Assembly (NCBI GenBank): GCA_027186245.1
Contig: CP114483.1
Coordinates: 382,001-446,000, forward strand
Reading direction: 5' to 3'
Origin: Coriaria nepalensis
Taxonomy: Eukaryota > Streptophyta > Magnoliopsida > Cucurbitales > Coriariaceae
Length of the DNA: 64,000 nt
The translations under genes were made by a program, and so were the position numbers. The notes under the pieces are model-generated. The model did no database searches, was not told the DNA's origin, and saw nothing but the letters and a program-made list of their open reading frames with translations. The stretch's first letter is position 1. Each line of letters starts with the position of its first letter. Below, in pieces: positions 28,113 through 40,837 of this stretch.

Positions 28113-31100
28113 TCTTCTTTGATTGATGGAACATATACCATTCGAGATTCATTATTAACAATTTATCACTTTATTTTATTTATTATTTTATTAATTTATA
28201 GTATATTTATTTATCGGAAAACCAAAAGCAAATGATTAGAAAAGAAAAGGGTTGGCGAGGAGTGTAGATAACTGTACACTAAATGAGTGAAAAGGCTACG
28301 TCCTACGTATGTATGTATATTTGTGGTTTGACTGGTTTCAAATAATTTCTTATTTTGAAGTCAACAGTCTTATTAGATTATAAAAAATCATGAGTTGACT
28401 GGATAGGGATGAACATAATATGAAATCAATCAGAATGTATGGACAGATCCTAACTCAGAGAAAGGGATCCATCTGCAAATGTACATTAGTCATGTGGACC
28501 CACAGTATAAACTCGATTATATATATATGTATATAACTTGCTAAACTCCAACTGTACATCCATGCCGTATAAGTATAACGTATAGTCTGATTCATTAACG
28601 GTAGACCGACATATCGACAGCACATCCCGTTCTCTGCCTCTCTCTGCATTCTGGTGGAGAATGGGAAAACACGTACGTCCTGTACTCAACTGGGTGTGGA
28701 AGAGGAAGACTAAGAATGATGATAGCGGGAAAAATTATACAATTATTTGCTTCGGTACGTACATAGTATGCTAATTAGGGTTATTATATGCTTAATTCAT
28801 TTTGGTCTGAAAATTATTTATATACATGTTGGTGGCCATGTGGTGTGTTCGTGAATTTCCAAGCATTTTACTGTTCATAATGAATGTACGAATGAATGAA
28901 TGTTCTAGACACTAGCGTAAGTGTAGTACAATAAATTTGACCCTCACATCTCTATCTCGATCATTGCATATATACGTCAATTTCTTATATTATACATCAA
29001 TCCGATTCATTAATAATCATACCATTCATTCACATGCATTATGAGACATATGTTCTTTATGCAATAATACATTATAGTTTTTTATTATATGAATTTTATA
29101 TTACTTACCTTGTCTCTACGTACAAATAAAGTAAACACCATTGTCACCTAATTTTTTCTTTCTCCTCCCTTTGTCTCTATATTCCAATGTCGAGGAGACA
29201 GCTCTGTCTCCCTTTGCTCCAAGTACTAGATTAATTTTCATACCTTATTTTTGTAAACTCTAATTAATTTATAACTTATATATATAAATACGTACGTACA
29301 TATAACTAATACTTTACTAGGGTTTTTTTCGATCAAATCTATAATTAACTTAAAATGTTTACGTGTGATTCTTGATTTATAGAAGATAAAGTTGTGAGAG
29401 GTAGGGATAAAGGTAAGGAATAGGAGCTACTTTTGATTCTCAAAGTGGATGAGACAACTAAACTTTGTTTTTGAGTAAAAGGAAAAGAAGAAAGGCAAAA
29501 CATAATATCTGACCTAAATCATGTAATCACTTATTTTTTTTTTAAATCAAAAGTGGGAAAATCAAATTCATATATATATATATATAATATTTCCAAAGGA
29601 AAGAGGAAACGAAAAATCTTCTTTTGGACTATACCTAGCTATAGAGCCTACATGTAAAGAGAAAGCTTATCATCATTATCCATGATATGATATGCCTTGC
29701 TCTGCTTGCTTTTCTTCTGCTAAAGCTTGCTACTTATGTTGCCCTTCATATCTATATGCCAGCTCGGACATGCATCAGATGAGATTCTCCAAGTTGAATG
29801 TATATATATATATATATATATGGAAAACTTCAGAGAGAAGAGAAGAGGGAGGAGATAGTATTGATTAGAACTCCTTTTTTTTTAAAGTTATATAATCATC
29901 ATCTCAGACACTCATGTTTTATGAAAGAGGCCCAGAGGGTATAAGTATAACCCAATTCTTACAAGCAAACCAGTTTCAACGTTGAATCATGTGTAGTTCA
30001 GGTCTACAAGCAAAAAGAAGAAGAAGGAAGAAAGCTCCTACATGATATCCTACCATGTTTGTGTATAGTCAAACTCGGTCCAGAAGTCAACAGAAACTTA
30101 TTTAACAGCCTCTTAAGTGGGATTGTAGACTGATAATTATACAAGTTATAAGGTGACAGTAAAGATAATTAGTAGATTCATGAATCATTCAGCGGTTGAC
30201 CAAGAATCCTTAATGTGCTCTAACAATGAGTAGTAATGTTGGGCCCGATTTGAATTAGGGTTGACCTCATCATTTTCAATTTAACAACCTTTTCAAGCTA
30301 CCAAGTCCATGGTTTGAGATAATGCAACCCCGTGCAATGCGTTAATCATCATTACGACCGATTACTACTTAATTATCAGACCAGTCTTAGTTAATCATGA
30401 CAGCACTGTACAGTATTAGAGTACTACATGCGTCAAATCAAGCTTCATTAGACCGACTGAATTGTATGGCCAAGATGAAGATGAATGCTCCCGTGGGCCA
30501 TGTTTGCATGCAAAGATATGGATTTGAGGACACCACTACTACTGCAGATGAAAATTTATAAAGGCACGTCACTGTCTCTTTCTGAAACAAAAAAAAAATA
30601 TAACAAAAATTTGAAGCAACTTTTTCTTTATGAAAAAAGAGCACTTTCACCATCTTCCTAGAAGGATCATATTCAAATATCCCTTAAAAAAGTAGATGAG
30701 GAAAATTTATGGAAAGAAAGAAAAAACCATAAAAATACGAACTATAAAAACTCACTATCTGGTTGCAAATATACTATAGAAAATCTTACATTCACCATTG
30801 TCATTTTCATGCAACTGGCAAGTTATTTGCATGAATGTTCGAAAAATGAAGTGAGCTGATTAGCCAGCAAATGAGGAGAGTCAACCAGACAGATAGAATA
30901 AAGATGGAGCCCATGTATGTACATACTACATACCCATTTGCTAATTGATCATCATGTCCAAAATCAATGTACGTATACATTTATATATACACGTGACATG
31001 CCCTAGCTAGATTTATATACATATGTTTATATATGCCTTTCTACAAGATTTATAGGATTATAAATGAGAAAGGTCGCTAGCTAGATACTATTGCAGTACC

Positions 31101-32643
31101 ATTCTCCATCTTTAAGACAGTAGACACATTTAACTTGTTCTTTGTTCTTGACGTGGAACCCCACCCAACAAAACAAAAAAAAAAGAAGATGTTTTTATTC
31201 ATATTTCTTACTTGTTTACTTTCCTCTTTATCATGTTACCTTCACATTCAAACTACTTATTTGTATTTATTTGAAGATTAAGTTACACAAATAAATAGGT
31301 AAAAACAGATTAGTTAAAGTTTATAAGTGGGTGTTTAATTAGGTACGTGAGATGAGGTTAAAAGTTAAAATTGAAAAGTGTGACACTACACCCCCCTTTA
31401 CTTCATTCTTAATAATTAAGTAAACTAGTTTTTTCATTAGTTGCTTAACAAGCTAAGTTATTAATTAAAGGTTTTCAACTCTTTAATTTGCTTTTTAAGT
31501 GAATGTAACTTTTACCACAATCTTTCCCCATTCACTTTTTCCTCTTAACATAATAACTTTACAAAATCCAATAGAAATATGACTTAAAAAAGATCTTTTT
31601 ATATTGCGTGTATTGATTAGTTTTTAATCCCTTTCCTAATTAATATATAAAACTTTTGTGATTATGTAAATTGATAAAGATTAATTATAGCTAATTACGT
31701 GAGAATGTGACATGTGAGAGAGATTTTGGTTTCCATGTCTGTCCGACCTCAAGTATATGATAATCTAAAACACCTGCGTTTCAACAGGACATGTCACTTG
31801 TCATAAGTACTATGTATTTATGACCAATGTGACATTGTTTTGTCAACAAGTGCTCCCATTTTTGTTTAGGAAATGATGCAATTCTTGCCTTATATGGGAA
31901 GGGGAGGGGAGGTGAGGTAGACAGGCTAGTTTGGTCATTGCCTCACGTCTTCTAAACTTCTAACTTCTGAATCTCAAATATGCATTATTGTCTATTCTTC
32001 CTAAAATTCTGCATCTCCACATGGATCTAGATGCCAACCTTTCCCTTTTTACTGTTACCCATAATTCCCATACCTGAATTCGTTAATTAATTCGTGTGTG
32101 ATTATGTAGTTGGTTAATATTTTCTGGATCAGACATCATGAAATTAGTTGGGCCTGACCCTTGTGACGAATCTGGTTTGGGCTTAAATATTTTTCAATGC
32201 CTAATTCTGTGGACGACAGGCCCAATCTACAACAGTCCTCCACATATTTCCATTTCGTGAGCTCGTGCTCACAGCTCATACCATGGTCTCGGGCTGAGCT
32301 ACTATAGCAAAGCCCAATTAGAGTGAGAGACACGGCACAGAGCGTTTGGTTTTACTATCCTAAAAGCGTTGGAATTTATCGTTAATGTCTTCTAAACATC
32401 AGAAAATAGAAATGACATCAAACTACAGTTTGATTAAAACTTCAAAGCGATGCAAGAAGAAGCTAAGCTCAAAGCTGGCTTGATCCTCAGTTTTATTTCT
32501 TACATAAAAGCAATGAATGATAGAAGATCCTCACAGTATCGTACACTAACAAATCAACTTCCGCAATTGCAAACAAAAACAGATCGATTGAAGCGTAAAG
32601 CGTTCGTTCCTGATCATCATCTCAGCTACAATGTGAAATTAAT
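27585..32643. other. Long AT-rich spacer without recognised genes
   Basis: The first 100-150 bases are the NTT-like 3' UTR. The remainder has no supported coding frame. It carries TA/TATG repeats (27898-27930, 28518-28535, 29571-29586, 29801-29821), a GA repeat (about 28083-28111) and A/T runs. No miRNA, tRNA or transposon end was recognised. Its length beside a developmental regulator makes it a plausible home for long-range control elements, but that is inference. Confidence 0.5.
28083..28111 (+). repeat. GA microsatellite
   Basis: About fourteen GA units, interrupted once near the start (CAGAGAGAG...). It lies in the spacer 3' of the NTT-like gene. Confidence 0.85.
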
Positions 32644-32865
32644 TTAATGCACGTAGAAACGAAGAAGGGAGAGGATCAGAGAGGATCCAAGTACAGCACC
32701 AGAAATCCGAAGTGAGAAACCAGATCCAGCGTCCATTGTCGGAGCCGGTGCAGGAGCGTTGCCACTACCATCGGCCGTCACTAAGCTCGCCGCCATCAAA
32801 CAGATAGCGAGAAGATACACGAGGTTAACGAAAGAGTTGGAGGAGATCATGCTGCCGTGAGCCAT
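32644..32865 (-). CDS. Arabinogalactan peptide, 73 aa precursor
   Basis: The frame starting MAHGSMISS has an N-terminal signal peptide (FVNLVYLLAICLMAASLVTA, cleavage likely before Asp). Next comes a short mature core with the Ala-Pro repeats NAPAPAPT, sites for Pro hydroxylation and arabinogalactan addition. A hydrophobic tail, ISGAVLGSSLILSLLRFYVH, is typical of a GPI-anchor signal. This is the plant AG-peptide layout, so the product is probably a small cell-surface proteoglycan. The tail resembles AGP23-type peptides, and Arabidopsis AGP23 (At3g57690 from memory) lies just past NTT, as here. I chose the second ATG because the upstream one (32895) adds residues that weaken the signal peptide. 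Confidence 0.8.
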   Translation of the reverse strand: MAHGSMISSNSFVNLVYLLAICLMAASLVTADGSGNAPAPAPTMDAGSGFSLRISGAVLGSSLILSLLRFYVH

Positions 32866-33454
32866 TTGAGATATAGTGGAGGATATATAGATCACGATCG
32901 AAGAAGAAGAAGAAAGGAGTTAAGGAGGTGATATTGCAGGCGGGGTTTCAATAAGATGCGGAGGAACGAGAAATATATAGGTCCTGTGAAGTGTGAAGTG
33001 TGTGAACTGTGAAGCGGCGTGTGGGACCGATGGAGAACGTGGACAGTTCGCTTATTAGTTGGCAAAAATCGTTACGTAACAGCTTAACTGTTTCTAGCCT
33101 AGCCTTCGCCTTTTCAGGTAGTTTGTTACGTGGACCAGTGCCCGTTTAGTCGGTGAGACGATGGCTATGCGGCGCCGTATTTCATTTTGACGCGTTGCTC
33201 AAAGTTCGAATCTATGTCGGCAAAAGCTTAACGGGCCGGGTTTATAATTTGAGCGGATCCCAGCTCAGCCCAGTCCAATTCACTATCTAGACAATTTTAT
33301 TTATTTATTTATTTTTTTTAGTAAGAAACAAAAAAATTTCTGAACTATTTCTCAAAGAAACAGCAACACACATTGAATGAATATCACAATTTACACATTT
33401 ATTCTCGTACTTCTTTGGATAACAAAATTACAAAACACAATTAAGAAAAACAAA
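32866..33454. other. Upstream flank of the AG-peptide gene
   Basis: No gene. The first half, less AT-rich than its surroundings, is probably the AG-peptide promoter and leader. A TTTA repeat (33298-33318) follows. The right part is the 3' flank of the NEK pseudogene. Confidence 0.5.
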
Positions 33455-36400
33455 AATCTTGTTAGGACCACCACCCAAATTAGACTTTTGTGCTGAAAGT
33501 AAACTCTGTGTCAATCAGATAGCTGTTTCTCTTGAAGATACGGCTTCTTCCCCGAACGGCTTTAAAATCCCGGCAAGTTCTTCGAGCTTGTCTTGTTTAA
33601 GTAACCTCGCACACAATTCGAGAAGAGACTCCAGAGCATCAGCTCTTTGCTGACTTGGCACTTCCCCTGCTGATGCCGATAATGTCCTCCGTAAATAGAT
33701 TTCACTTGCCACTTGATTATTACTGTTATTCCCGATTGTTACTCCAGCATCAACTTTACTCGGAAGTTCTTCGATTTTTCTCTCAAATGATGAATGGTTT
33801 ACCATGAGGCCCATCTTTGTCATTAGCCGGTGATGGACATTTCTCTTCACTGGGCCCGGATTTCAGTTCTCTGTCTGGTTCGTCAATAGCTGATGATGAG
33901 CACTTCTCTTCACTAGGCCAAGTTTTCAGTTCTCTGCCGGGAGCTTCGATAGCTAGTGATGAACATTTCTCTTCACTGGGCCCAGAGTTGTCAGTACTCT
34001 CTTCCAGTATACTGGTTCACTACAAATCTTCGTCTTCGGATCATCCGGGCTCCCAGTCTTCACAATATCAACCTCTAGCAAATGTTGAGAACTCACAGTA
34101 GATGGTTCTATATGCTGAAAATTCGGTCTGCTCCTCTCTAAGGTCATCACGATCGCTTTGTTGTCTGCATTGCAAATGGGCATGGCCAGGTCATTGGGGC
34201 TGTCTTTCGAACAGTCAGTAGCATTTGAATAACACGGAGGATCAAGTCCAACAATCTTGGTGTTAAGTTTATTGTCTGAACCAGCAGTTGACGATGCTGG
34301 CTTTTCATTGGACGGTAAGTTACGAGGCTCCACATCAGCAGTTTTTTTGGAGGGAGAAATATTTTCGGGAAGGTTAGGGACTCAATTCTCTTTAGCTCTG
34401 CTGGACTTTGTAGAACTTGTTTCGGGGTTTTGTTATTATCCTTTGACGAGTTGCTTGTGGGATTTACAGGAAGGAAGACTGTTGATGGGTTCCGGCCTTA
34501 AATGAGGATATGCCTTAGTAACTCAGCAGCCTACAAATTATTGAATATAAAATCATATATAGCTGTTAAACGGTTTTATCCAAACTGTAGTTTTGAATGC
34601 TCAACCAAATGCACATATTAGGATTAGTGTGCAGTCAGTTTTACTCACTGTTGGTCTGTGTTCTGGGCTCTTCCTCAGCATACTCTTGATTATCTGTTTC
34701 CTACAAACCCAGAGTTAATACAGAAAAAAAAAGGATTTGCATTTAGTTTGATGTAAGAAAATCGTGCAAGTTGGTTAGAAATTACTTACAATGTGGAGGA
34801 ATAGACAATTGGAAGAGGAGAAAATGAGGATCTGTTTATCTTATTGATAAGTGCAGCCATATCCTATGATATTCATGAGATCAAGTACGATTTTTCTTAT
34901 TCTTTCTGTTAGTGATGCGAGAATAATGAAAATAAGATACGGCTCGGAGTAAAACTTACGGGAGCTTTAAATGCTGGTTGATGTGCAGCCATCTCAAACA
35001 TACAGCAACCTGAAAACCAACACACTCTTCCTACTCAGCAATCAGCACCATCAAAATGAAGAAAAACAAAAACAAAAAGAAAACCTTGAAAAGAAACCAA
35101 GGCCAGAGACATTCGTACCAACAGACCATATATCAGACATGTATCCGTAGGGTATATCTGCAAGGAGCTCGGGACACATGTAGTTAGGAGTACCAACAAC
35201 CTAATTGAAACAATCATACCCAAAAAAACAGAAAAGAAAAGAAAAAAGGCATTCAATTTTCTAAGCTCTAGCAATCAAGCAATTGCTTTCGAGGATTGTT
35301 TGAGGCTCAAGTACTTGATCTCACTAACATGTTCTTACCGAGGAAGCATGGTATTCCGTGTTGAGTACTTTAGCAAGTCCAAAATCCCCCACACATAATA
35401 ATATAAAAATTGTAGTAAAATTGGAGATAAATACACTTAAAAGGCACCAATAATTTCCATTTAGTATTGTTCATACCGAGTCGAATGTCATTGCCCTTGG
35501 TAAGGAATATATTTGAACACTGAATATTGAAGAACATTATGTCAATACCACAGTTTTCATAGGATTGGGTTTTTATCAGAAGCACAGATGTTTTATTTCC
35601 GGACCTTAAGATCCCGATGAAGTACGCGATTGGAGTGGAGGTGAACCAACCACTTGCAGATCTTCTGAGAGAGGGCAAAGAAAGAATAATGTTTACTATA
35701 CAAATAATTTTCCGGGAAAGTATGTATTGCTTTGTGCTTAATTACTTACCTCTTCTGGAAAACATGTTCCTCTGGCCTTCTTAATTAACTCGACCCTGAT
35801 CCAAGAGACAGAGAATTGAAATTCAATGATCCTCATTTCATTAAATGAACTTGGAATTGTTAGGTGTATGTGAGCTTATTGATCTCATTCGAGCGATACT
35901 TAAAATAGAAGAAACATGGTTATGAAAGTAGTCTTGGCATTGAACCAAGAATAAAATAAGGTTGCTTTTTTTTTGCCTGAAATTTCATAGCCACTGTTGG
36001 TACTTACATGTCTCCTCCTTCACAATAGCCAGTTATAATGCATACACAATCTCCCTACAAAACAAAATGACAAGAGGTTCCGTGCTGGACTCGTTTAACG
36101 AGAGATTCGGAAACTGGACAATTCAAAGGATAGAAAAGAAAAGAAAAAGTAATAATAATCTCTTATACCTTGTCCACCCAAGCATCTTTGTAATCCACAA
36201 TATATGGATTATTTAGTTTTGCGATTAAGTCCATCTGAAACAGAAATGGAAGGAATTTTCATGCATACGTCTTTCAGCACAGTTACAAAGGCAAGCACTC
36301 TGCTTCATCTGTCCTAGCTTGAAACTCCATTTTGGACGGCAAATATACCGTCTCAAATGCAAATCAAAACATGAAATCCAATTCTACTATGCAATCAAAA

Positions 36401-36856
36401 CAAAATACAACTGGCATAAACATTAGTTACTAAATCACATAAACTAATATTGACTAATTCTGTAAAACTGACCTCCTGGTGGTCAGTTTTTTTGAACTTT
36501 TCGGTTTGCTTAGCCAATCGAATCTTGTTGAGGACATAGCTATTATTTGCAGCAGGAGCGTTAAAAGAAAAATGTTTTACAGAATGAGCATTTTTGCTCC
36601 GGAAAAATCCAGCGATTGCATCGGAATCAGTCCCACAACTAAATTCAATCTCTTTGAAATTCTGATGTACCATACTCTGAAAATTTGATTTCAAAAATGG
36701 ATTGCATTTCAATTAACATGCCAATCTTACTTACTTCTTTTGCTCAGTCTTATGGAGAACAAGAAAAGCAGCTCCAAATGCTCCTCTTCCAATCTGTTCT
36801 ATTACTTGATAATCCTCCATTTTTGACTTCATGACACCATTATCACTCTCCTCCAT
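33455..36856 (-). pseudogene. NIMA-related kinase (NEK5/NEK6-like) pseudogene
   Basis: The exons spell most of a plant [81 protein letters not shown], and the C-terminal [17 protein letters not shown] and [13 protein letters not shown] blocks. Lesions: (a) the beta-3 Lys of V-x-K is Asn (codon 36529-36527); (b) about eight residues of helix alphaE are missing between WLV and LHSNR near 35643; (c) the acceptor before the DFG exon lacks AG (about 35390); (d) a 2-base insertion near 34508 after ELLRH shifts the frame into TAA; (e) a TGA at 33517-33515 replaces the Trp after RETAI, truncating the conserved tail. NEKs normally phosphorylate microtubule-linked targets. Five lesions in one locus argue for a dead gene; transcription is not excluded. 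Confidence 0.8.
33832..34020 (-). repeat. 63-bp tandem minisatellite in the NEK C-terminal region
   Basis: Three units start at 33832, 33895 and 33958, exactly 63 bases apart, each with the plus-strand core CATTTCTCTTCACTGGGCC or a close variant. On the minus (coding) strand each unit is 21 codons, centred on GPSEEKC and RELK. The third unit diverges towards its end. Confidence 0.85.
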
Positions 36857-38775
36857 GGAAACCTTCAAGAATCCAACACAGAGATCAGACACTGTGAGGG
36901 GTCCAATCCACAATTCATATCAATAGAATTTGGATCCGAAATAGAAGAAAAAAGGGGGAGGGACGATCAAATTTTTTAACAGAATCAAGCAAAGGGTGAC
37001 TTCTCTTACACTTTAATTGAACACCCAAAACCTGTAAAGGGAAGGAAATATTGAAGGTAGAGAAGTAGAAAACAATTAAAAGAACTATAAGACTTTTGAA
37101 GAGTAAAGCAAGGTTCCATAATTATGATACTCACAGCAAATGTGAAGAGATACCGAGGCGGATAGACAAGCTGGAGTAAAGCAGCCTTGCACTATTTAAC
37201 TATTATGATGACGATTCTAATAGTAGAATTGTGTACTTTCCAAACGAGCAGAGAGAGAGAAAGAAAAACTTAAAAACTTAAAAGTGACAGGTATGGAGAT
37301 TGGATGAAGAAGAACGAGAAAGGCAAAAAACTTTGCTTGCATTTACAGATTGAGGGGGAATTGGTTCTCAAATTTTTTCAACCCACGAGAGGAAGAATGT
37401 GAATGTTTTCCACCACGTATAGTTGTGATGTCATTTTCCTCTCTCTCTCTCAGGTCTTGACACTTGAAACGTTTTAAGTCTACACCTTTACTTTTTGGAC
37501 TTTTGATAATGCTTAATGGCCAATCTTCTAGTTTTTACACTGTTTGTGTGTTGACCGGGGGGCGGCGCAACCGCTTTCAGTGGCGGCAGGCGGTGGGTGT
37601 GTTTTCACTTACTTTCTGCTTAAATGGTAAAAAATTATCATGAACTGGGGAACATCATGATACAGCAATTAAATTTCAGGTGGGGTAGAAGGACAAAAAG
37701 GAACAGACTTTAAATTCAGGTGGGTCTAAACTAGATTTTATGAAAATATATTAGAAGCCAATAAAGAGGAATACTGCTGCCAGCTAATGATACAAGTGAC
37801 TTACAAAAATATGCCCATTTGTTGTACTTTTTAGAAAGAGGACATCTCTTCATTCGTGCAAACCATGATATAATAACAACAATAAAGTAGACAGTATTAC
37901 ACAATACTGTGTGTAATATTTCTTTTTCAAGCAAAGACAATGTGAATGAATATAAATGTAAATGATCATTTATACTTACACACCAACTTGAAGAACATCA
38001 AAGAGTGAAGAAGTTTGGTAAGTTTTAGCCCCACCTTCGTTCATACCAAGTTGTCCCATCTAATCATAGACTATACTTCTATATCCTAACTAAGTATTTG
38101 ATGGTGGTATTAAAGTATGGTCTCAAAAACCAGTACTTCACCTAAATGCGTAACTTTCCATGGCAACTATGTTTGCCATCACCTCTTCTGTGACCCTGTA
38201 CATCGTTTGGGCCCAAGGTTGGGTGAGAAGAAGCGAGAACAAAGCATACTACCTTTCTTTGATCTCACATCAACACATGTAGAATCTTACAAAAAAGAGG
38301 TACCCACGGCTTTGTCTTATCATAGCAAGTATAGCACCACATGATAGGTACAGCCTTTCTCTTCTCTGTACCTGCATATATATTTTATGGATAATGGCAG
38401 ATAACCTAAATTAGACAAAACTTAAACAAATGACTTAACAACCATTCACACCAACCATACAAGTAGCAATATGGATGATTGCCAAATCACTCATCTTTAT
38501 CTAATTTTTGTCTAAGATTAATCTTCCTATAATTTTCCATATATTATAACAAGACAGATCCAAATAGCTATTATACTACAATACCTCCTGAATAACGAAA
38601 CTTCAAAAACAAAGTTCTTGAAAAGACAAGGAAAAAATTGAACTTGTTTACATAATCATTAAGAAACATATAACATCCACAAAGCTTTCTAACAACTGGA
38701 GCGGAGATAAAATTATGTTTCATAGCCAATCTAACCCTGATTTTGAGTAGAGTGATAAGCTGTATACAATCAATT
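36857..38775. other. NEK 5' flank and downstream region of the J-protein gene
   Basis: No coding gene recognised. The part up to about 37330 may hold the old NEK leader and promoter (CT/GA-rich at 37247-37262). A GC-rich patch sits at 37555-37600. Around 37740-38340 short frames are open on both strands but resemble nothing. The last 150 bases are the J-protein 3' UTR. Confidence 0.45.
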
Positions 38776-40837
38776 TTACTTTCGCCTAGATTTTTTGGAG
38801 GGCATTCGGCTTTCTAGCTTTTGCTTTGCAGCCTCAAATTCTTCTTCAGTTGGTTCAGAAACTTGTCCGCCACCACCACCACCACCACCACCATATTTAG
38901 ATATCATAGAATCAAACTGCTCCTTCCTTTGACTTCTTCTCTGAGATATTATTGCATACAAATTGGATCCGGACTCTTTGTTTGATCTGTAAATAGTTTC
39001 AAAGGGTAAGAAAGATTTAATGATCAATTGAGTCAGGTATCAATATATACCGCCCTTAAAACACTATGGATAAAATCAAAATAAAGATCAAGAATACAAA
39101 GTAAAACACTCACGATCCTCTCTTTCGTAAAGGACTGGTAGGTGGTTTCATTTCAGATACTTTCTTTGCCCACTTTTGGTAGGGTTTGCTTGCTTTAAGC
39201 TCTCCTACACAGCCAAGAGAAGGAGAAGTTATAATCATGAATCAAAGTGTATCTTGCTTAGAAATGCACTTGGATGAGATAGATATGAGATGCTATGCAA
39301 TGAATTTAAAGCCATCCAGAAAAGCTACATGATCAAAATTAAACTAGAGCACAAAAGCCTGGAAGGTGTCAAGACCCAATAAACAATCTTAAGCAAAAAA
39401 GACACTTTAAGTCCTTACCTGAAGCTATGGCTTCGTCTAGAATATCCTTGTAGCGGTGTGAATCAAGCTTAGGATCTGAACAAAGCATTGAGCAGAAAAG
39501 TCTGCAAAAGGGGATTAAAAAGTGATTAACAGCATCTTAATAATCTGGGAGAGGAAAGAACATTAACTTTGCTTATATATACCTGTTCATATGACCCCTG
39601 TACTTCATGTACAGATCAATCAAATCCTTCTTCTCCGATTCCGAGCCTCTGTAGTTCGCTTCAAACTCTTCAATATCGGCCTCAGTGACCTGTAATAATA
39701 ATCAAATAGTTGTCTTATAAAGACAAATTGGAGATAGAAATGCAATCGATATTGTCCTGGAAGAGGGTCATTAATAAAAATGATTGATATGACCTTTTTG
39801 TACACAGTTCTAAAATATTCGTGTAGATTTCGAGCACCTTCCCTTGCAAGGTCCTGATCAGACAGTAGAGGAAAGATTGTCATAAAATACTGCACATAGT
39901 GGTGCCTTTAAAGATGAAAAAACCAAATAAAATTCCTAATTAGCCTGGTTATGCATCTTTCCCTTATCAAATTCTAAACAGAGATGTAAATGATGTGTGC
40001 AAAGAATTTCCAGAGAAGAGAGAACAAATCAGAATGAGTTACTCCGCAGTTACTCACATCATCATCAGCACAACCAGTTTGATCATATAGAACCCGTTTC
40101 TCTTCATCTCCAAGGATCGATATCACCTTTTGCAGTTCCTGAAACTTCTCTTTAGCTTCCTAGAAAATGAAAAATGTAGGATTGCTCAATTGTTAAAGGA
40201 GCATGAATACAATTAACTTGAAAAGACATTAAAAAATGAAGATTAAAATATAAAGCAACTAAATTTACCTCATCACCAGGGTTTTTATCAGGATGGACTC
40301 GAAGAGCCAACTTGTGATAAGCTTTCTTAATTTCTTGTTGAGATGCTGTCCTCTCCACACCAAGGACCTAAATGCACGGGAAACTGTTTCTTATATCACG
40401 AATCATAATAATTTAAACAGCTCGGATGCAGTGTTTCCCCTAGGATTGAAGAAGAAAAAGAGGATTCTACTAACAGCATTGTCTCTTCTCAACTTGAAAT
40501 TATATTTAACAAAATACTGAATATCTATTAATATTTTACAGGTTGATCAGTGAAGACGGGCAACTAATGAAGAACATCAGTAAAATCAAGGAAAATTAAT
40601 CACGATTTTCTGAAGGATTTATATAGAGCAAACCGGAAAACCTCAAATAGGATTTATTTTGAAATGGTTCTCATATTTTATTTTTTTATTTTTACTGAAT
40701 CAGAGCACGAGAGTTGAACAATGTCAGTGGCTTACCTCGTAGAGACTCCTCTCTCCAGATTGACTGGAATTCATTTGCTGTTCGTCTTCTTCTTCTACTC
40801 GTTCCTCAGGAACCTTAGACTTCTTCTTCTTCGCCAT
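38776..40837 (-). CDS. J6/DNAJC9-type DnaJ-domain protein, 284 aa
   Basis: Eight exons in gene order: 40837-40736, 40367-40269, 40159-40058, 39853-39794, 39689-39583, 39501-39419, 39204-39114, 38986-38776 (855 bases). The J-domain spans about residues 31-100, with H59-P60-D61, which stimulates Hsp70 ATPase. There is no Gly/Phe or zinc-finger region (class C). Next come [32 protein letters not shown] and [11 protein letters not shown] blocks, as in Arabidopsis J6 (At5g06910, also 284 aa from memory) and animal DNAJC9, a histone-handling co-chaperone. Basic runs at both ends suggest nuclear location. A nine-Gly run near residue 249, encoded by a triplet repeat, seems to be an expansion in a loop before [14 protein letters not shown]. 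Confidence 0.95.

Noticed and set aside
18898..32643. Possible microRNA precursors in the two long spacers
   Set aside because: I compared by eye with common conserved plant miRNA families and saw no mature sequence; fold prediction could not be run.
33817..34101. Plus-strand frame with repeated HFSSLGP units
   Set aside because: It is the antisense of the 63-bp minisatellite in the NEK tail, whose minus-strand frame matches the kinase family and lies next to other NEK blocks.
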